Shown here: positions 1 through 13,292 of the stretch, piece after piece
How the letters are laid out: the number at the start of each line of letters is the position of its first letter
How positions within the stretch are numbered: position 1 is the first letter of the stretch
Source of the DNA: Archivesica marissinica
Taxonomy: Eukaryota; Mollusca; Bivalvia; Venerida; Vesicomyidae
Direction of reading: 5' to 3'
Assembly (NCBI GenBank): GCA_014843695.1
Contig: CM026390.1
Span: forward strand, 17,524,942 to 17,588,941
Length of the DNA stretch: 64,000 nt
Notes under the pieces: model-generated
Seen by the model: only the letters and a program-made list of their open reading frames with translations
Told to the model about the DNA's origin: nothing
Databases searched by the model: none
Made by a program: the position numbers and the translations under genes

Positions 1-196
1 TCCATCAGCTTAAATATGTCCTCGATCTGCTTTCGCTGAATGTCTCTTTCATTCGCCATGTCCTCTGCTGTGAGGTTTTGGCGTATTTCTTTAGTGGCAA
101 CACGATGTCTAGCTTTCTTCACCTCACTCTGAATGTGTTCACAATATTGGAGAGGGTCTATGTTGCTTTCATCTGATCCCATTATGGTCTCCGAGT
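1..196 (-). CDS. Partial exon of an unrecognised gene
   Basis: The minus strand is open from 196 to the window edge. A good 3' splice site precedes it (pyrimidine-rich tract, AG at 198-197). An in-frame ATG at 182-180 opens 60 codons starting MGSDESNIDPLQYCEHIQ, followed by a charged, helix-prone stretch ending in a KQIEDIFKLM-like segment. The frame is also open between the splice site and the ATG, so this may be an internal exon rather than the start exon. The charged Glu/Lys/Arg/Gln composition suggests a soluble helical protein. I do not recognise the family. The gene continues past the left edge. Confidence 0.55.
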
Positions 197-354
197 CTGA
201 AACAATATTGATAGGAAAACATCAAACCCATTCAACTGACATGGACTGATCCATGATATTTTTAGACCAATAAATTAATAAGAAAATTACATTTGGATCA
301 GTTCATTTATCAAAATGGGTAATCAAAATTTCTAAAAATATTAAATTTACCGGC

Positions 355-417
355 AAAAAGTGCAGATCCTGATGAGACGGCTCATCACGAGCCGGCTCAT
401 CTGGATCTACACTTTTT
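355..417. repeat. 63-bp imperfect palindrome (hairpin)
   Basis: Two arms of about 29 nt (355-383 and 389-417) are inverted copies with about four mismatches, around a 5-nt centre. Each arm includes a GATCC.GATGAG block and a GGCTC block. It looks like a small foldback or the core of a MITE. No gene function is implied. Confidence 0.7.
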
Positions 418-471
418 TGTAAGCCTATTTAGAGGCCTGTGGTGTTGAAAGGGTTAATTCATATCAGGGTT

Positions 472-880
472 ATCTATCTATCTTCCTGATAGTCAAACCC
501 CTGCTGGGGACCTAGACTTTTGCGCGTCACCGACAAGACTGTTAGTGGAGTAAAAGAACAGGATATATAATGTTAAAATCAGATAAAACAGGGCAGACTT
601 TCTATGGGGAGACATGTTCAACCTGGCTAACCGCCAGGCTGAACTCGGGGAGGGGTAGTACTACTGCAGAAGCGGGAAGGGAGTTCCAGTGTATTATGGT
701 TCTGGGGTAAAAGGAATACTTATAGTAGTCTGAGGTGGATTGTATAGTACGATAGGCCATTTGGTGTGATGATCTACTTGGGCGTGGATTTAGGGTTACA
801 TACTCGGGAACAGGAATGGCAACTAGGGAATTTGTAAGGAGCTCTCCATACGTTGATGATAGTGGCTAGGGCGCCCCGTT
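472..880 (-). mobile_element. Degraded LINE 3' end (jockey/CR1-like RT C-terminus)
   Basis: On the minus strand a broken frame carries the signature of the reverse-transcriptase C-terminus of jockey/CR1-like LINEs: a VAIPVPEY segment, then YYKYSFYPRTIIHWNSLP. Towards the 3' end there is a short hairpin (CCCCAGCAGGGG-like) and a GATA-type tail (about 472-484). The frame is interrupted near 880. The 39.9-44.1 kb element has the same motif order, so these are probably one family. Confidence 0.75.
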
Positions 881-1151
881 TGAAATTGCTACCACCATGC
901 TGCATGCAGCATTCAAAATCTAGGCTAACCAGAGCAACACAATTTCACATGGTATCATGAACATGTTGATTCAATTTCAAATGAAGCGTATTTCTGAATA
1001 TTTTTGTCCGTGTTGGTGAAAAAGGCAAAATATACGATAATCCAAATATTTAGACTTGAAAAATGTGACTTTTTACTATCCAGGCATTTTTCAAAGTCTA
1101 AACCTCAATTACGCGTAGCAATTTTATATTCTAACAAGTCATTTTTATAAA

Positions 1152-4100
1152 TTAACGTACCACTACCCAAGCGTACCATTTACAGACCATGCGTACCACT
1201 ACACTAACGTAACACTACCCAAGCGTACCATTTACAGACCAAGCGTACCACTACACTAACATACCACTATCCAAGCGTACCATTTACAGACCAAGCGTAC
1301 AACTACACTAACGTACCACTACCCAAGCGTACCATTTACAGACCAAGCATACCACTACACTAACGTACCACTACCCAAGCGTACCATTTACAGACCAAGC
1401 GTACCACTACACTAACGTACCATTTACAGACCAAGCGTACCACTACACTAACATACCACTACCCAAGCATACCATTTACAGACCAAGCGTACCACTACAC
1501 TAACGTACCACTATCCAAGCGTACCACTACACTAACGTACCACTACCCAAGCGTACCATTTACAGACCAAGCGTACCACTACACTAACGTACCACTACCC
1601 AAGCATACCATTTACAGACCAAGCGTACCACTACACTAACGTACCACTACCCAAGCGTACCATTAACATACCATAGCGTACCACTACACTAACGTACCAC
1701 TACCCAGCGTACCATTTACAGACCAAGCGTACCACTACACTAACGTACCACTACCCAAGCGTACCATTTACAGACCAAGCGTACCACTACACTAACGTAC
1801 CACTACCCAAGCATACCATTTACAGACCAAGCATACCACTACACTAACGTACCACTACCCAAGCGTACCATTTACAGACCAAGCGTACCACTACACTAAC
1901 GTACCACTATCCAAGCGTACCATTTACAGAACAAGCGTACCACTTCACTAACGTACCACTACCCATGCATACCATTTACAGACCAAGCGTACCACTACAC
2001 TAACGTACCACTATCCAAGCGTACCAATACACTAACATACCACTACCCAAGCGTACCACTACACTAACGTACCACTACCCAAGCGTACCATTTACAGACC
2101 AAGAGTACCACTACACTAATGTACCACTACCCAAGCGTACCACTACACTAACATACCACTACCCAAGCGTACCACTACACTAACATACCACTACCCAAGC
2201 GTACCATTTACAGACCAAGCGTACCACTACACTAACGTACCACTACCCAAGGGTACCATTTACAGACCAAGCGTACCACTACACTAACGTAAAACTACCC
2301 ATGCCTACCATTTACAGACCAAGCGTACCACTACACTAACATACCACTATCCAAGCGTACCATTTACAGACCAAGCGTACCACTACACTAACGTACCACT
2401 ATCCAAGGGTACCATTTACAGACCAAGCGTACCACTACACTAACATACCACTATCCAAGCGTACCATTTACAGACCAAGCGTACCACTACACTAACGTAC
2501 CACTATCCAAGCGTACTATTTATAGACCAAGCGTACCACTATCCAAGCGTACCATTTACAGACCAAGCGTACCACTACACTAACGTACCACTATCCAAGC
2601 GTAACACTATCCAAGCGTACCATTTACAGACCAAGCGTACCACTACACTAACATACCACTATCCAAGCGTACCATTTACAGACCAAGCGTACCACTACAC
2701 TAACGTACCACTACCCAAGCATACCATTTACAGACCAAGCGTACCACTACACTAACGTACCACTATCCAAGCGTACCATTTACAGACCAAGCGTACCACT
2801 ACACTAACATACCACTACCCAAGCGTACCATTTACAGACCAAGCGTACCACTACACTAACGTACCACTATCCAAGCGTACCATTTACAGACCAAGCGTAC
2901 CACTATCCAAGCGTACCATTTACAGACCAAGCGTACCACTACACTAACGTACCACTATCCAAGCATACCATTTACAGACCAAGCGTACCACTACACTAAC
3001 GTACCACTATCCAAGCATACCATTTATAGACCAAGCGTACCACTACCCAAGCATACCATTTACAGACCAAGCGTACCACTACACTAACATACCACTATCC
3101 AAGCGTACCATTTACAGACCAAGCATACCACTACACTAACGTACCACTACCCAAACACCATTTACAGACCAAGCGTACCACTACACTAACATACCACTAT
3201 CCAAGCGTACCACTACACTAACGTACCACTATCCAAGCGTACCATTTACAGACCAAGCGTACCACTACACTAACGTACCACTACCCAAGCATACCATTTA
3301 CAGACCAAGCGTACCACTACACTAACGTACCACTACCCAAGCATACCATTTACAGACCAAGCGTACCACTACACTAACGTACCACTATCCAAGCGTACCA
3401 TTTACAGACCAAGCGTACCACTACACTAACGTACCACTATCCAAGTGTACCATTTACAGACCAAGCGTACCACTACACTAACGTACCACTATCCAAGCAT
3501 ACCATTTACAGACCAAGCGTACCACTACACTAACGTACCACTATCCAAGCGTACCATTTACAGACCAAGCGTACCACTACACTAACGTACCACTACCCAA
3601 GTGTACCATTTATAGACCAAGCGTACCACTACCCAAGCATACCATTTACAGACCAAGCGTACCACTACACTAACGTACCACTACCCAAGTGTACCATTTA
3701 CAGACCAAGCGTACCACTACACTAACATACCACTATCCAAGCGTACCATTTACAGACCAAGCATACCACTACACTAACGTACCACTACCCAAGAACACCA
3801 TTTACAGACCAAGCGTACCACTACACTAACATACTACTATCCAAGCGTACCACTATCCAAGCATACCATTTACAGACCAAGCGTACCACTACAACAACGT
3901 ACCACTACCCAAGCATACCATTTACAGACCAAGCGTACCACTACACTAACGTACCACTACCCAAGCATACCATTTACAGACCAAGCGTACCACTACACTA
4001 ACGTACCACTATCCAAGCGTAACATTTACAGACCAAGCGTACCACTACACTAACATACCACTACCCAAGCGTACCATTTACCGACCAAGCGTACCACTAC

Positions 4101-7100
4101 ACTAACGTACCACTATCCAAGCGTACCATTTACAGACCAAGCGTACCACTACACTAACGTACCACTACCCAAGCATACCATTTACAGACCAAGCGTACCA
4201 CTACACTAACGTACCACTATCCAAGCGTACCACTACACTAACATACCACTACCCAAGCGTACCACTACACTAACGTACCACTACCCAAGCGTACCATTTA
4301 CAGACCAAGCGTACCACTACCCAAGTACCATTTACAGACCAAGCGTACCACTACACTAACGTACCACTACCCAAGCATACCATTTACAGACCAAGCGTAC
4401 CACTACACTAACGTACCACTACCCAAGCATACCATTTACAGACCAAGCGTACCACTACACTAACGTACCACTACCCAAGCATACTATTTACAGACCAAGC
4501 GTACCACTACACTAACGTACCACTATCCAAGCGTACCATTTACAGACCAAGCGTACCACTACACTAACGTACCACTACCCATGCATACCAATTACAGACC
4601 AAGCGTACCACTACACTAACGTACCACTATCCAAGCGTACCACTACACTAACGTACCACTACCCAAGCGTACCATTTACAGACCAAGAGTACCACTACAC
4701 TAATGTACCACTACCCAAGCGTACCACTACACTAACATACCACTACCCAAGCGTACCACTACACTAACATACCACTACCCAAGCGTACCATTTACAGACC
4801 AAGCGTACCACTACACTAACGTACCACTACCCAAGGGTACCATTTACAGACCAAGCGTACCACTACACTAACGTAAAACTACCCATGCCTACCATTTACA
4901 GACCAAGCGTACCACTACACTAACATACCACTATCCAAGCGTACCATTTACAGACCAAGCGTACCACTACACTAACGTACATCTATCCAAGGGTACCATT
5001 TACAGACCAAGCGTACCACTACACTAACATACCACTATCCAAGCGTACCATTTACAGACCAAGCGTACCACTACACTAACGTACCACTATCCAAGCGTAA
5101 CACTATCCAAGCGTACCATTTACAGACCAAGCGTACCACTACACTAACATACCACTATCCAAGCGTACCATTTACAGACCAAGCGTACCACTACACTAAC
5201 GTACCACTACCCAAGCATACCATTTACAGACCAAGTGTACCACTACACTAACGTACCACTATCCAAGCGTACCATTTACAGACCAAGCGTACCACTACAC
5301 TAACATACCACTATCCAAGTGTACCATTTACAGACCAAGCGTACCACTACACTAATGTACCACTATCCAAGCGTACCATTTACAGACCAAGCGTACCACT
5401 ACACTAACGTACCACTATCCAAGTGTACCATTTATAGACCAAGCGTACCACTACATTAACGTACCACTATCCAAGCATACCATTTACAGACCAAGCGTAC
5501 CACTACACTAACGTACCACTATCCAAGCATACCATTTACAGACCAAGCGTACCACTACACTAACATACCACTATCCAAGCGTACCACTACACTAACGTAC
5601 CACTATCCAAGCGTACCATTTACAGACCAAGCGTACCACTACAACAACGTACCACTACTCAAGCATACCATTTACAGACCAAGCGTACCACTACACTAAC
5701 GTACCACTACCCAAGCATACCATTTACAGACCAAGCGTACCACTACACTAACGTACCACTATCCAAGCGTAACATTTACAGACCAAGCGTACCACTACAC
5801 TAACATACCACTACCCAAGCGTACCATTTACAGACCAAGCGTACCACTACACTAACGTACCACTACCCAAGCATACCATTTACAGACCAAGCGTACCACT
5901 ACACTAACGTACCACTACCCAAGCATACCATTTACAGACCAAGCGTACCACTACACTAACGTACCACTACCCAAGCATACATTTACAGACCAAGCGTACC
6001 ACTACACTAACATACCACTTCCAAGCGTACCATTGTTGTTTTACAGACCAAGCATACCACTACACTAACGTACCACTACCCAAGCGTACCATTTACAGAC
6101 CAAGCGTACCACTACACTAACGTACCACTACCCAAGCATACCATTTACAGACCAAGCGTACCACTACACTACATGTACCACTACCCAAGCATACCATTTA
6201 CAGACCAAGCGTACCACTACACTAACGTACCACTATCCAAGCGTACCATTACACTAACGTACCACTACCAGCGTACCATTTCGACCAAGCGTACCACTAC
6301 ACTAACGTACCACTACCCAAGCATACCATTTACAGACCAAGCGTACCACTACACTAACGTACCACTACCCAAGCGTACCATTTACAGACCATGCGTACCA
6401 CTACACTAACGTACCACTATCCAAGCGTACCATTTACAGACCAAGCGTACCACTACACTNNNNNNNNNNNNNNNNNNNNNNNNNNNNNNNNNNNNNNNNN
6501 NNNNNNNNNNNNNNNNNNNNNNNNNNNNNNNNNNNNNNNNNNNNNNNNNNNNNNNNNNNNNNNNNNNNNNNNNNNNNNNNNNNNNNNNNNNNNNNNNNNN
6601 NNNNNNNNNNNNNNNNNNNNNNNNNNNNNNNNNNNNNNNNNNNNNNNNNNNNNNNNNNNNNNNNNNNNNNNNNNNNNNNNNNNNNNNNNNNNNNNNNNNN
6701 NNNNNNNNNNNNNNNNNNNNNNNNNNNNNNNNNNNNNNNNNNNNNNNNNNNNNNNNNNNNNNNNNNNNNNNNNNNNNNNNNNNNNNNNNNNNNNNNNNNN
6801 NNNNNNNNNNNNNNNNNNNNNNNNNNNNNNNNNNNNNNNNNNNNNNNNNNNNNNNNNNNNNNNNNNNNNNNNNNNNNNNNNNNNNNNNNNNNNNNNNNNN
6901 NNNNNNNNNNNNNNNNNNNNNNNNNNNNNNNNNNNNNNNNNNNNNNNNNNNNNNNNNNNNNNNNNNNNNNNNNNNNNNNNNNNNNNNNNNNNNNNNNNNN
7001 NNNNNNNNNNNNNNNNNNNNNNNNNNNNNNNNNNNNNNNNNNNNNNNNNNNNNNNNNNNNNNNNNNNNNNNNNNNNNNNNNNNNNNNNNNNNNNNNNNNN

Positions 7101-10100
7101 NNNNNNNNNNNNNNNNNNNNNNNNNNNNNNNNNNNNNNNNNNNNNNNNNNNNNNNNNNNNNNNNNNNNNNNNNNNNNNNNNNNNNNNNNNNNNNNNNNNN
7201 NNNNNNNNNNNNNNNNNNNNNNNNNNNNNNNNNNNNNNNNNNNNNNNNNNNNNNNNNNNNNNNNNNNNNNNNNNNNNNNNNNNNNNNNNNNNNNNNNNNN
7301 NNNNNNNNNNNNNNNNNNNNNNNNNNNNNNNNNNNNNNNNNNNNNNNNNNNNNNNNNNNNNNNNNNNNNNNNNNNNNNNNNNNNNNNNNNNNNNNNNNNN
7401 NNNNNNNNNNNNNNNNNNNNNNNNNNNNNNNNNNNNNNNNNNNNNNNNNNNNNNNNNNNTACCACTACCCAAGCGTACCACTACACTAACGTACCACTAC
7501 CCAAGCATACCACTACACTAACGTACCACTACCCAAGCGTACCATTTACAGACCAAGCGTACCACTACACTAACGTACCACTACCCAAGCGTACCATTTA
7601 CAGACCAAGCGTACCATTTACAGACCAAGCGTACCACTACACTAACGTACCACTACCCAAGCGTACCACTACACTAACATACCACTACCCAAGCGTACCA
7701 CTACACTAACGTACCACTACCCAAGCATACCATTTACAGACCAAGCGTACCACTACACTAACATACCACTATCCAAGCGTACCACTACACTAACGTACCA
7801 CTATCCAAGCGTACCATTTACAGACCAAGCGTACCACTACACTAACGTACCACTACCCAAGCATACCATTTACAGACCAAGCATACCACTACACTAACGT
7901 ACCACTACCCAAGCGTACCATTTACAGACCAAGCGTACCACAACACTAACGTACCACTACCCAAGCATACCATTTACAGACCAAGCGTACCACTACACTA
8001 ACGTACCACTACCCAAGCATACCATTTACAGACCAAGCGTACCACTACACTAACGTACCACTATCCAAGCGTACCATTTACAGACCAAGCGTACCACTAC
8101 ACTAACGTACCACTACCCAAGCGTACCATTTACAGACCAAGCGTACCACTACACTAACGTACCACTACCCAAGCATACCATTTACAGACCAAGCGTACCA
8201 CTACACTAACGTACCACTACCCAAGCATACCATTTACAGACCAAGCGTACCACTACACTAACGTACCACTACCCAAGCATACCATTTACAGACCAAGCGT
8301 ACCACTACACTAACGTACCACTACCCAAGCATACCATTTACAGACCAAGCGTACCACTACACTAACGTACCACTATCCAAGCGTACCATTTACAGACCAA
8401 GCGTACCACTACACTAACATACCACTACCCAAGCGTACCACTACACTAACGTACCACTACCCAAGCATACCATTTACAGACCAAGCGTACCACTACACTA
8501 ACGTACCACTACCCAAGCATACCATTTACAGACCAAGCGTACCACTACACTAACGTACCACTACCCAAGCATACCATTTACAGACCAAGCGTACCACTAC
8601 ACTAACGTACCACTACCCAAGCATACCATTTACAGACCAAGCGTACCACTACACTAACGTACCACTATCCAAGCGTACCATTTACAGACCAAGCGTACCA
8701 CTACACTAACGTACCACTACCCAAGCGTACCATTTACAGACCAAGCGTACCACTACACTAACGTACCACTACCCAAGCATACCATTTACAGACCAAGCGT
8801 ACCACTACACTAACGTACCACTACCCAAGCATACCATTTACAGACCAAGCGTACCACTACACTAACATACCACTATCCAAGCGTACCACTACACTAACGT
8901 ACCACTATCCAAGCGTACCATTTACAGACCAAGCGTACCACTACACTAACGTACCACTACCCAAGCATACCATTTACAGACCAAGCGTACCACTACACTA
9001 ACGTACCACTACCCAAGCATACCATTTACAGACCAAGCGTACCACTACACTAACGTACCACTACCCAAGCATACCATTTACAGACCAAGCGTACCACTAC
9101 ACTAACGTACCACTACCCAAGCATACCATTTACAGACCAAGCGTACCACTACACTAACGTACCACTATCCAAGCGTACCATTTACAGACCAAGCGTACCA
9201 CTACACTAACATACCACTACCCAAGCGTACCACTACACAACGTACCACTACCCAAGCGTACCATTTACAGACCAAGCGTACCACTACACTAACGTACCAC
9301 TACCCAAGCATACCATTTACAGACCAAGCGTACCACTACACTAACGTACCACTACCCAAGCATACCATTTACAGACCAAGCGTACCACTACACTAACGTA
9401 CCACTACCCAAGCATACCATTTACAGACCAAGCGTACCACTACACTAACGTACCACTACCCAAGCATACCATTTACAGACCAAGCGTACCACTACACTAA
9501 CGTACCACTACCCAAGCGTACCATTTACAGACCAAGCGTACCACTACACTAACATACCATACCCAAGCGTACCACTACACTAACGTACCACTACCCAAGC
9601 ATACCATTTACAGACCAAGCGTACCACTACACTAACGTACCACTACCCAAGCATACCATTTACAGACCAAGCGTACCACTACACTAACGTACCACTACCC
9701 AAGCATACCATTTACAGACCAAGCGTACCACTACACTAACGTACCACTATCCAAGCGTACCATTTACAGACCAAGCGTACCACTACACTAACATACCACT
9801 ACCCAAGCGTACCATTTACAGACCAAGCGTACCACTACACTAACGTACCACTACCCAAGCATACCATTTACAGACCAAGCGTACCACTACACTAACGTAC
9901 CACTATCCAAGCGTACCACTACACTAACGTACCACTACCCAAGCGTACCATTTACAGACCAAGCGTACCACTACACTAACGTACCACTACCCAAGCATAC
10001 CATTTACAGACCAAGCATACCACTACACTAACGTACCACTACCCAAGCGTACCATTTGCAGACCAAGCGTACCACTACACTAACGTACCACTACCCAAGC

Positions 10101-11554
10101 GTACCATTTACAGACCAAGCGTACCACTACACTAATGTACCACTACCCAAGCGTACCATTTACAGACCAAGCGTACCACTACACTAACGTACCACTACCC
10201 AAGCGTACCACTACACTAACGTACCACTACCCAAGCATACCACTACACTAACGTACCACTACCCAAGCGTACCATTTACAGACCAAGCGTACCACTACAC
10301 TAACGTACCACTACCCAAGCGTACCATTTACAGACCAAGCGTACCATTTACAGACCAAGCGTACCACTACACTAACGTACCACTACCCAAGCGTACCATT
10401 TACAGACCAAGCGTACCACTACACTAACGTACCACTACCCAAGCATACCATTTACAGACCAAGCGTACCACTACACTAACGTACCACTATCCAAGCGTAC
10501 CATTTACAGACCAAGCGTACCACTACACTAACATACCACTACCCAAGCGTACCACTACACTAACGTACCACTACCCAAGCATACCATTTACAGACCAAGC
10601 GTACCACTACACTAACGTACCACTACCCAAGCATACCATTTACAGACCAAGCGTACCACTACACTAACGTACCACTACCCAAGCATACCATTTACAGACC
10701 AAGCGTACCACTACACTAACGTACCACTATCCAAGCGTACCATTTACAGACCAAGCGTACCACTACACTAACATACCACTACCCAAGCGTACCATTTACA
10801 GACCAAGCGTACCACTACACTAACGTACCACTACCCAAGCATACCATTTACAGACCAAGCATACCACTACACTAACGTACCACTACCCAAGCATACCATT
10901 TACAGACCAAGCGTACCACAACACTAACGTACCACTACCCAAGCATACCATTTACAGACCAAGCGTACCACTACACTAACGTACCACTACCCAAGCATAC
11001 TATTTACAGACCAAGCGTACCACTACACTAACGTACCACTATCCAAGCGTACCATTTACAGACCAAGCGTACCACTACACTAACATACCACTACCCAAGC
11101 GTACCACTACACTAACGTACCACTACCCAAGCATACCATTTACAGACCAAGCGTACCACTACACTAACGTACCACTACCCAAGCATACCATTTACAGACC
11201 AAGCGTACCACTACACTAACGTACCACTACCCAAGCATACCATTTACAGACCAAGCGTACCACTACACTAACGTACCACTATCCAAGCGTACCACTACAC
11301 TAATGTACCACCACCCAAGCGTACCATTTACAGACCAAGCGTACCACTACACTAACATACCACTACCCAAGCGTACCACTACACTAACGTACCACTACCC
11401 AAGAGTACCACTACACTAACGTACCACTACCTATTAGTACCCAAGCATACCATTTACAGACCAAGCGTACCACTACACTAACATACCACTACCCAAGCGT
11501 ACCATTTACAGACCAAGCGTACCAATACATTAACGTACCACTATCCAAGCGTAC
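1152..11554. repeat. Satellite 1: 52-bp tandem array, about 9.4 kb sequenced plus a gap
   Basis: A head-to-tail array with a 52-bp basic unit made of three related blocks of 16, 20 and 16 bp, each built round GTACCA (AACGTACCACTACCC, then AAGCGTACCATTTACAGACC, then AAGCGTACCACTACAC). Blocks are often gained or lost, giving 16-, 36- and 52-bp steps. There are roughly 180 unit equivalents. The commonest variation is AAGCGTACC versus AAGCATACC and AACGTACC versus AACATACC. Both strands contain stop codons in the unit, so there is no coding potential; short open stretches near 6.2-7.5 kb are artefacts. Confidence 0.97.
6460..7459. other. Assembly gap of exactly 1000 N inside satellite 1
   Basis: The N run is exactly 1000 bases and satellite 1 is on both sides. 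A round number indicates a placeholder scaffold gap, so the true array length is unknown. Confidence 0.98.
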
Positions 11555-11737
11555 CATATGTATGAATATTATAGTATTACTATTGTCTGGTGGGGCGATA
11601 CTTAACTAGGTGTTAATAACACACAATCATTGTAAATTTGCTCAACAATCTTGATTGATTGTTTGAATCAATTTACAAGTTTTGTGTGATACTTGTTCAA
11701 TGTTTTGTAAGTACCGTCACAAAGGACAATAGTAATA

Positions 11738-12269
11738 GAGTGGTGGAACCTATGCTCGGCGTAAATCCTACATATCATGGCCTATAAAAAAGTTAAATGC
11801 ACTTGCCGTATATTATTATTTTCTTAAGTCGTGAACACAACTTTCATAAAATTGTTGTTGAAAATGGGGAATTAGATACTTTAGGGCACCTATGCACGGC
11901 GTACATTAATTTGTTTATTTATGCATGGATAGATGTTGAATATATTATTTTGACTTAATAACATCAATAACTAACAATATTACAACTCATAAGAAACTTT
12001 GTTCTGGTTATTTGTACTTTTTTCCCCCCAATCCGGATAGCCACCTGAAATGCTCATAAACCACACATTTCGGTGGAAAACATTTTCCCAACAAGTTGTC
12101 TGTTTATATTCGGCTACTGAACCAGTCAGGTGACAGTTGCATTAGGCTACCGGTACGCACAGCGAAATGTTATTGAACCATGCTTCACCTCTGTTAGCGA
12201 AAATAGGTTAAAACTATTTAAATACGGATGTAAATGGAAAAAATACGATGAGCATAGGTTCCACCACTC
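11738..12269. mobile_element. 532-bp MITE with perfect 20-bp TIRs and TA target site
   Basis: The ends are perfect 20-bp inverted repeats, GAGTGGTGGAACCTATGCTC at 11738-11757 and its reverse complement at 12250-12269. Each is flanked by TA (11736-11737 and 12270-12271), as expected for a Tc1/mariner-type or other TA-inserting element. There is no transposase. Internally, the sequence next to the left TIR (CTCGGCGTAAATCCTACAT) reappears at 55292-55310 beside another copy of the TIR, which supports a family. The short open frames across it are not credible genes. Confidence 0.8.
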
Positions 12270-12495
12270 TACTATATTATTCCTATATAGTATGCTTAGC
12301 TCTGAAATATTTAAAATTAATATTCCTAATATGTTGTTGTAAATTCATTGTATCGTGTTTGTTTTTTATAAGAATTATTATGAATTTAGTCAGTTTAACC
12401 CAATTGAAGACACCACCCAATGAATTGCGAAATTGTTCTAATTGGTGTTTTGCTTGATAATATAATGCAAAATGAATTCATTCAAACGTTTAAAA

Positions 12496-12714
12496 CTAAA
12501 CCGTACGCTGTTTTGCATTTTTGTCATCTTCATCTTCATTCTCTTCCGACTCCTCGTCTTCGTCCGATATTGTGTCAACTGGCACAGGTTTTCCTGCCGT
12601 CCATATCCTAGAAATGTTGCGCATACTGTATGCAACAGAAACAATAACAACCAAGACTGTCAATGGAACTGAAACTGCATATAGATATTCTTTACTTTCG
12701 GTGAAAATATCCAT
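12496..12714 (-). CDS. Possible small single-pass membrane protein (72 aa)
   Basis: The ATG at 12714-12712 starts a 72-residue frame. Residues about 10-30 are a clean hydrophobic segment (YAVSVPLTVLVVIVSVAYSM), then a basic stretch (RNISRIW) and a strongly acidic tail from about residue 50 (SDEDEESEENEDEDD). That architecture suggests a small integral membrane protein with a cytosolic acidic tail. A pyrimidine-rich tract followed by AAG lies just before the ATG, so it could also be an exon starting at a splice acceptor. I do not recognise the family. It sits between a MITE and a LINE with no other host gene nearby. A chance frame cannot be excluded, but the organised composition argues for a real product. 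Confidence 0.4.
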   Translation of the reverse strand: MDIFTESKEYLYAVSVPLTVLVVIVSVAYSMRNISRIWTAGKPVPVDTISDEDEESEENEDEDDKNAKQRTV

Positions 12715-13284
12715 TCTTTGAAACAAATAAAAAATATACGATATAAAATTCGTAGCGGCGTTGCATACAAAATGCACGTTATGATAATGGCCAAACTACT
12801 ATTTTTGGGATTCAATACCACAAACTTACAAGAAGAGATAGAGATAGATAGATTTCTTTATTTATAGAGGGTGACCTAATTAGTTTTGAACTAATCCTCC
12901 TTAGGGCCCTCTTCAATTTGTTAACACTATAGAATAAATGTACATACACAATTATAATTATAACATAGTTACGCCGTACAATATACATGCATAATGTTGT
13001 ACAAAGTAACTTAAACAACAGCCTAAATAAATCAGGTACTTTGATAGAAATACAAAACGACATAAGCATATTGATTTACAATCATTATATATATATATAA
13101 CTGTCTAGTGTCTACCGATTAAAACGTTGTATCCATACTTTACATTTTGTCTTGAATATATTTAAAGATCTGGACGTCTTAATTTCAAGTGGTAGACAAT
13201 TCCATATCTTTGGACCAGAGTATTCTAATGATTTCTTATACATTTCACATCTAGGTCTTGGAATATAGAGATCCATATTTGAAA

Positions 13285-13292
13285 CATTTCTC
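13285..13292. other. Target-site duplication of the MULE, left copy
   Basis: CATTTCTC here is repeated directly after the right TIR at 15889-15896. The underlying LINE frame is continuous only if one copy and the element are removed, which confirms the boundary. Confidence 0.85.

Noticed and set aside
6173..7521. Open frames that cross the N gap
   Set aside because: Open only because unknown bases contain no stops.
1152..11554. CRISPR-like array
   Set aside because: Units are contiguous and near-identical without unique spacers, in a eukaryotic context; it is a satellite.
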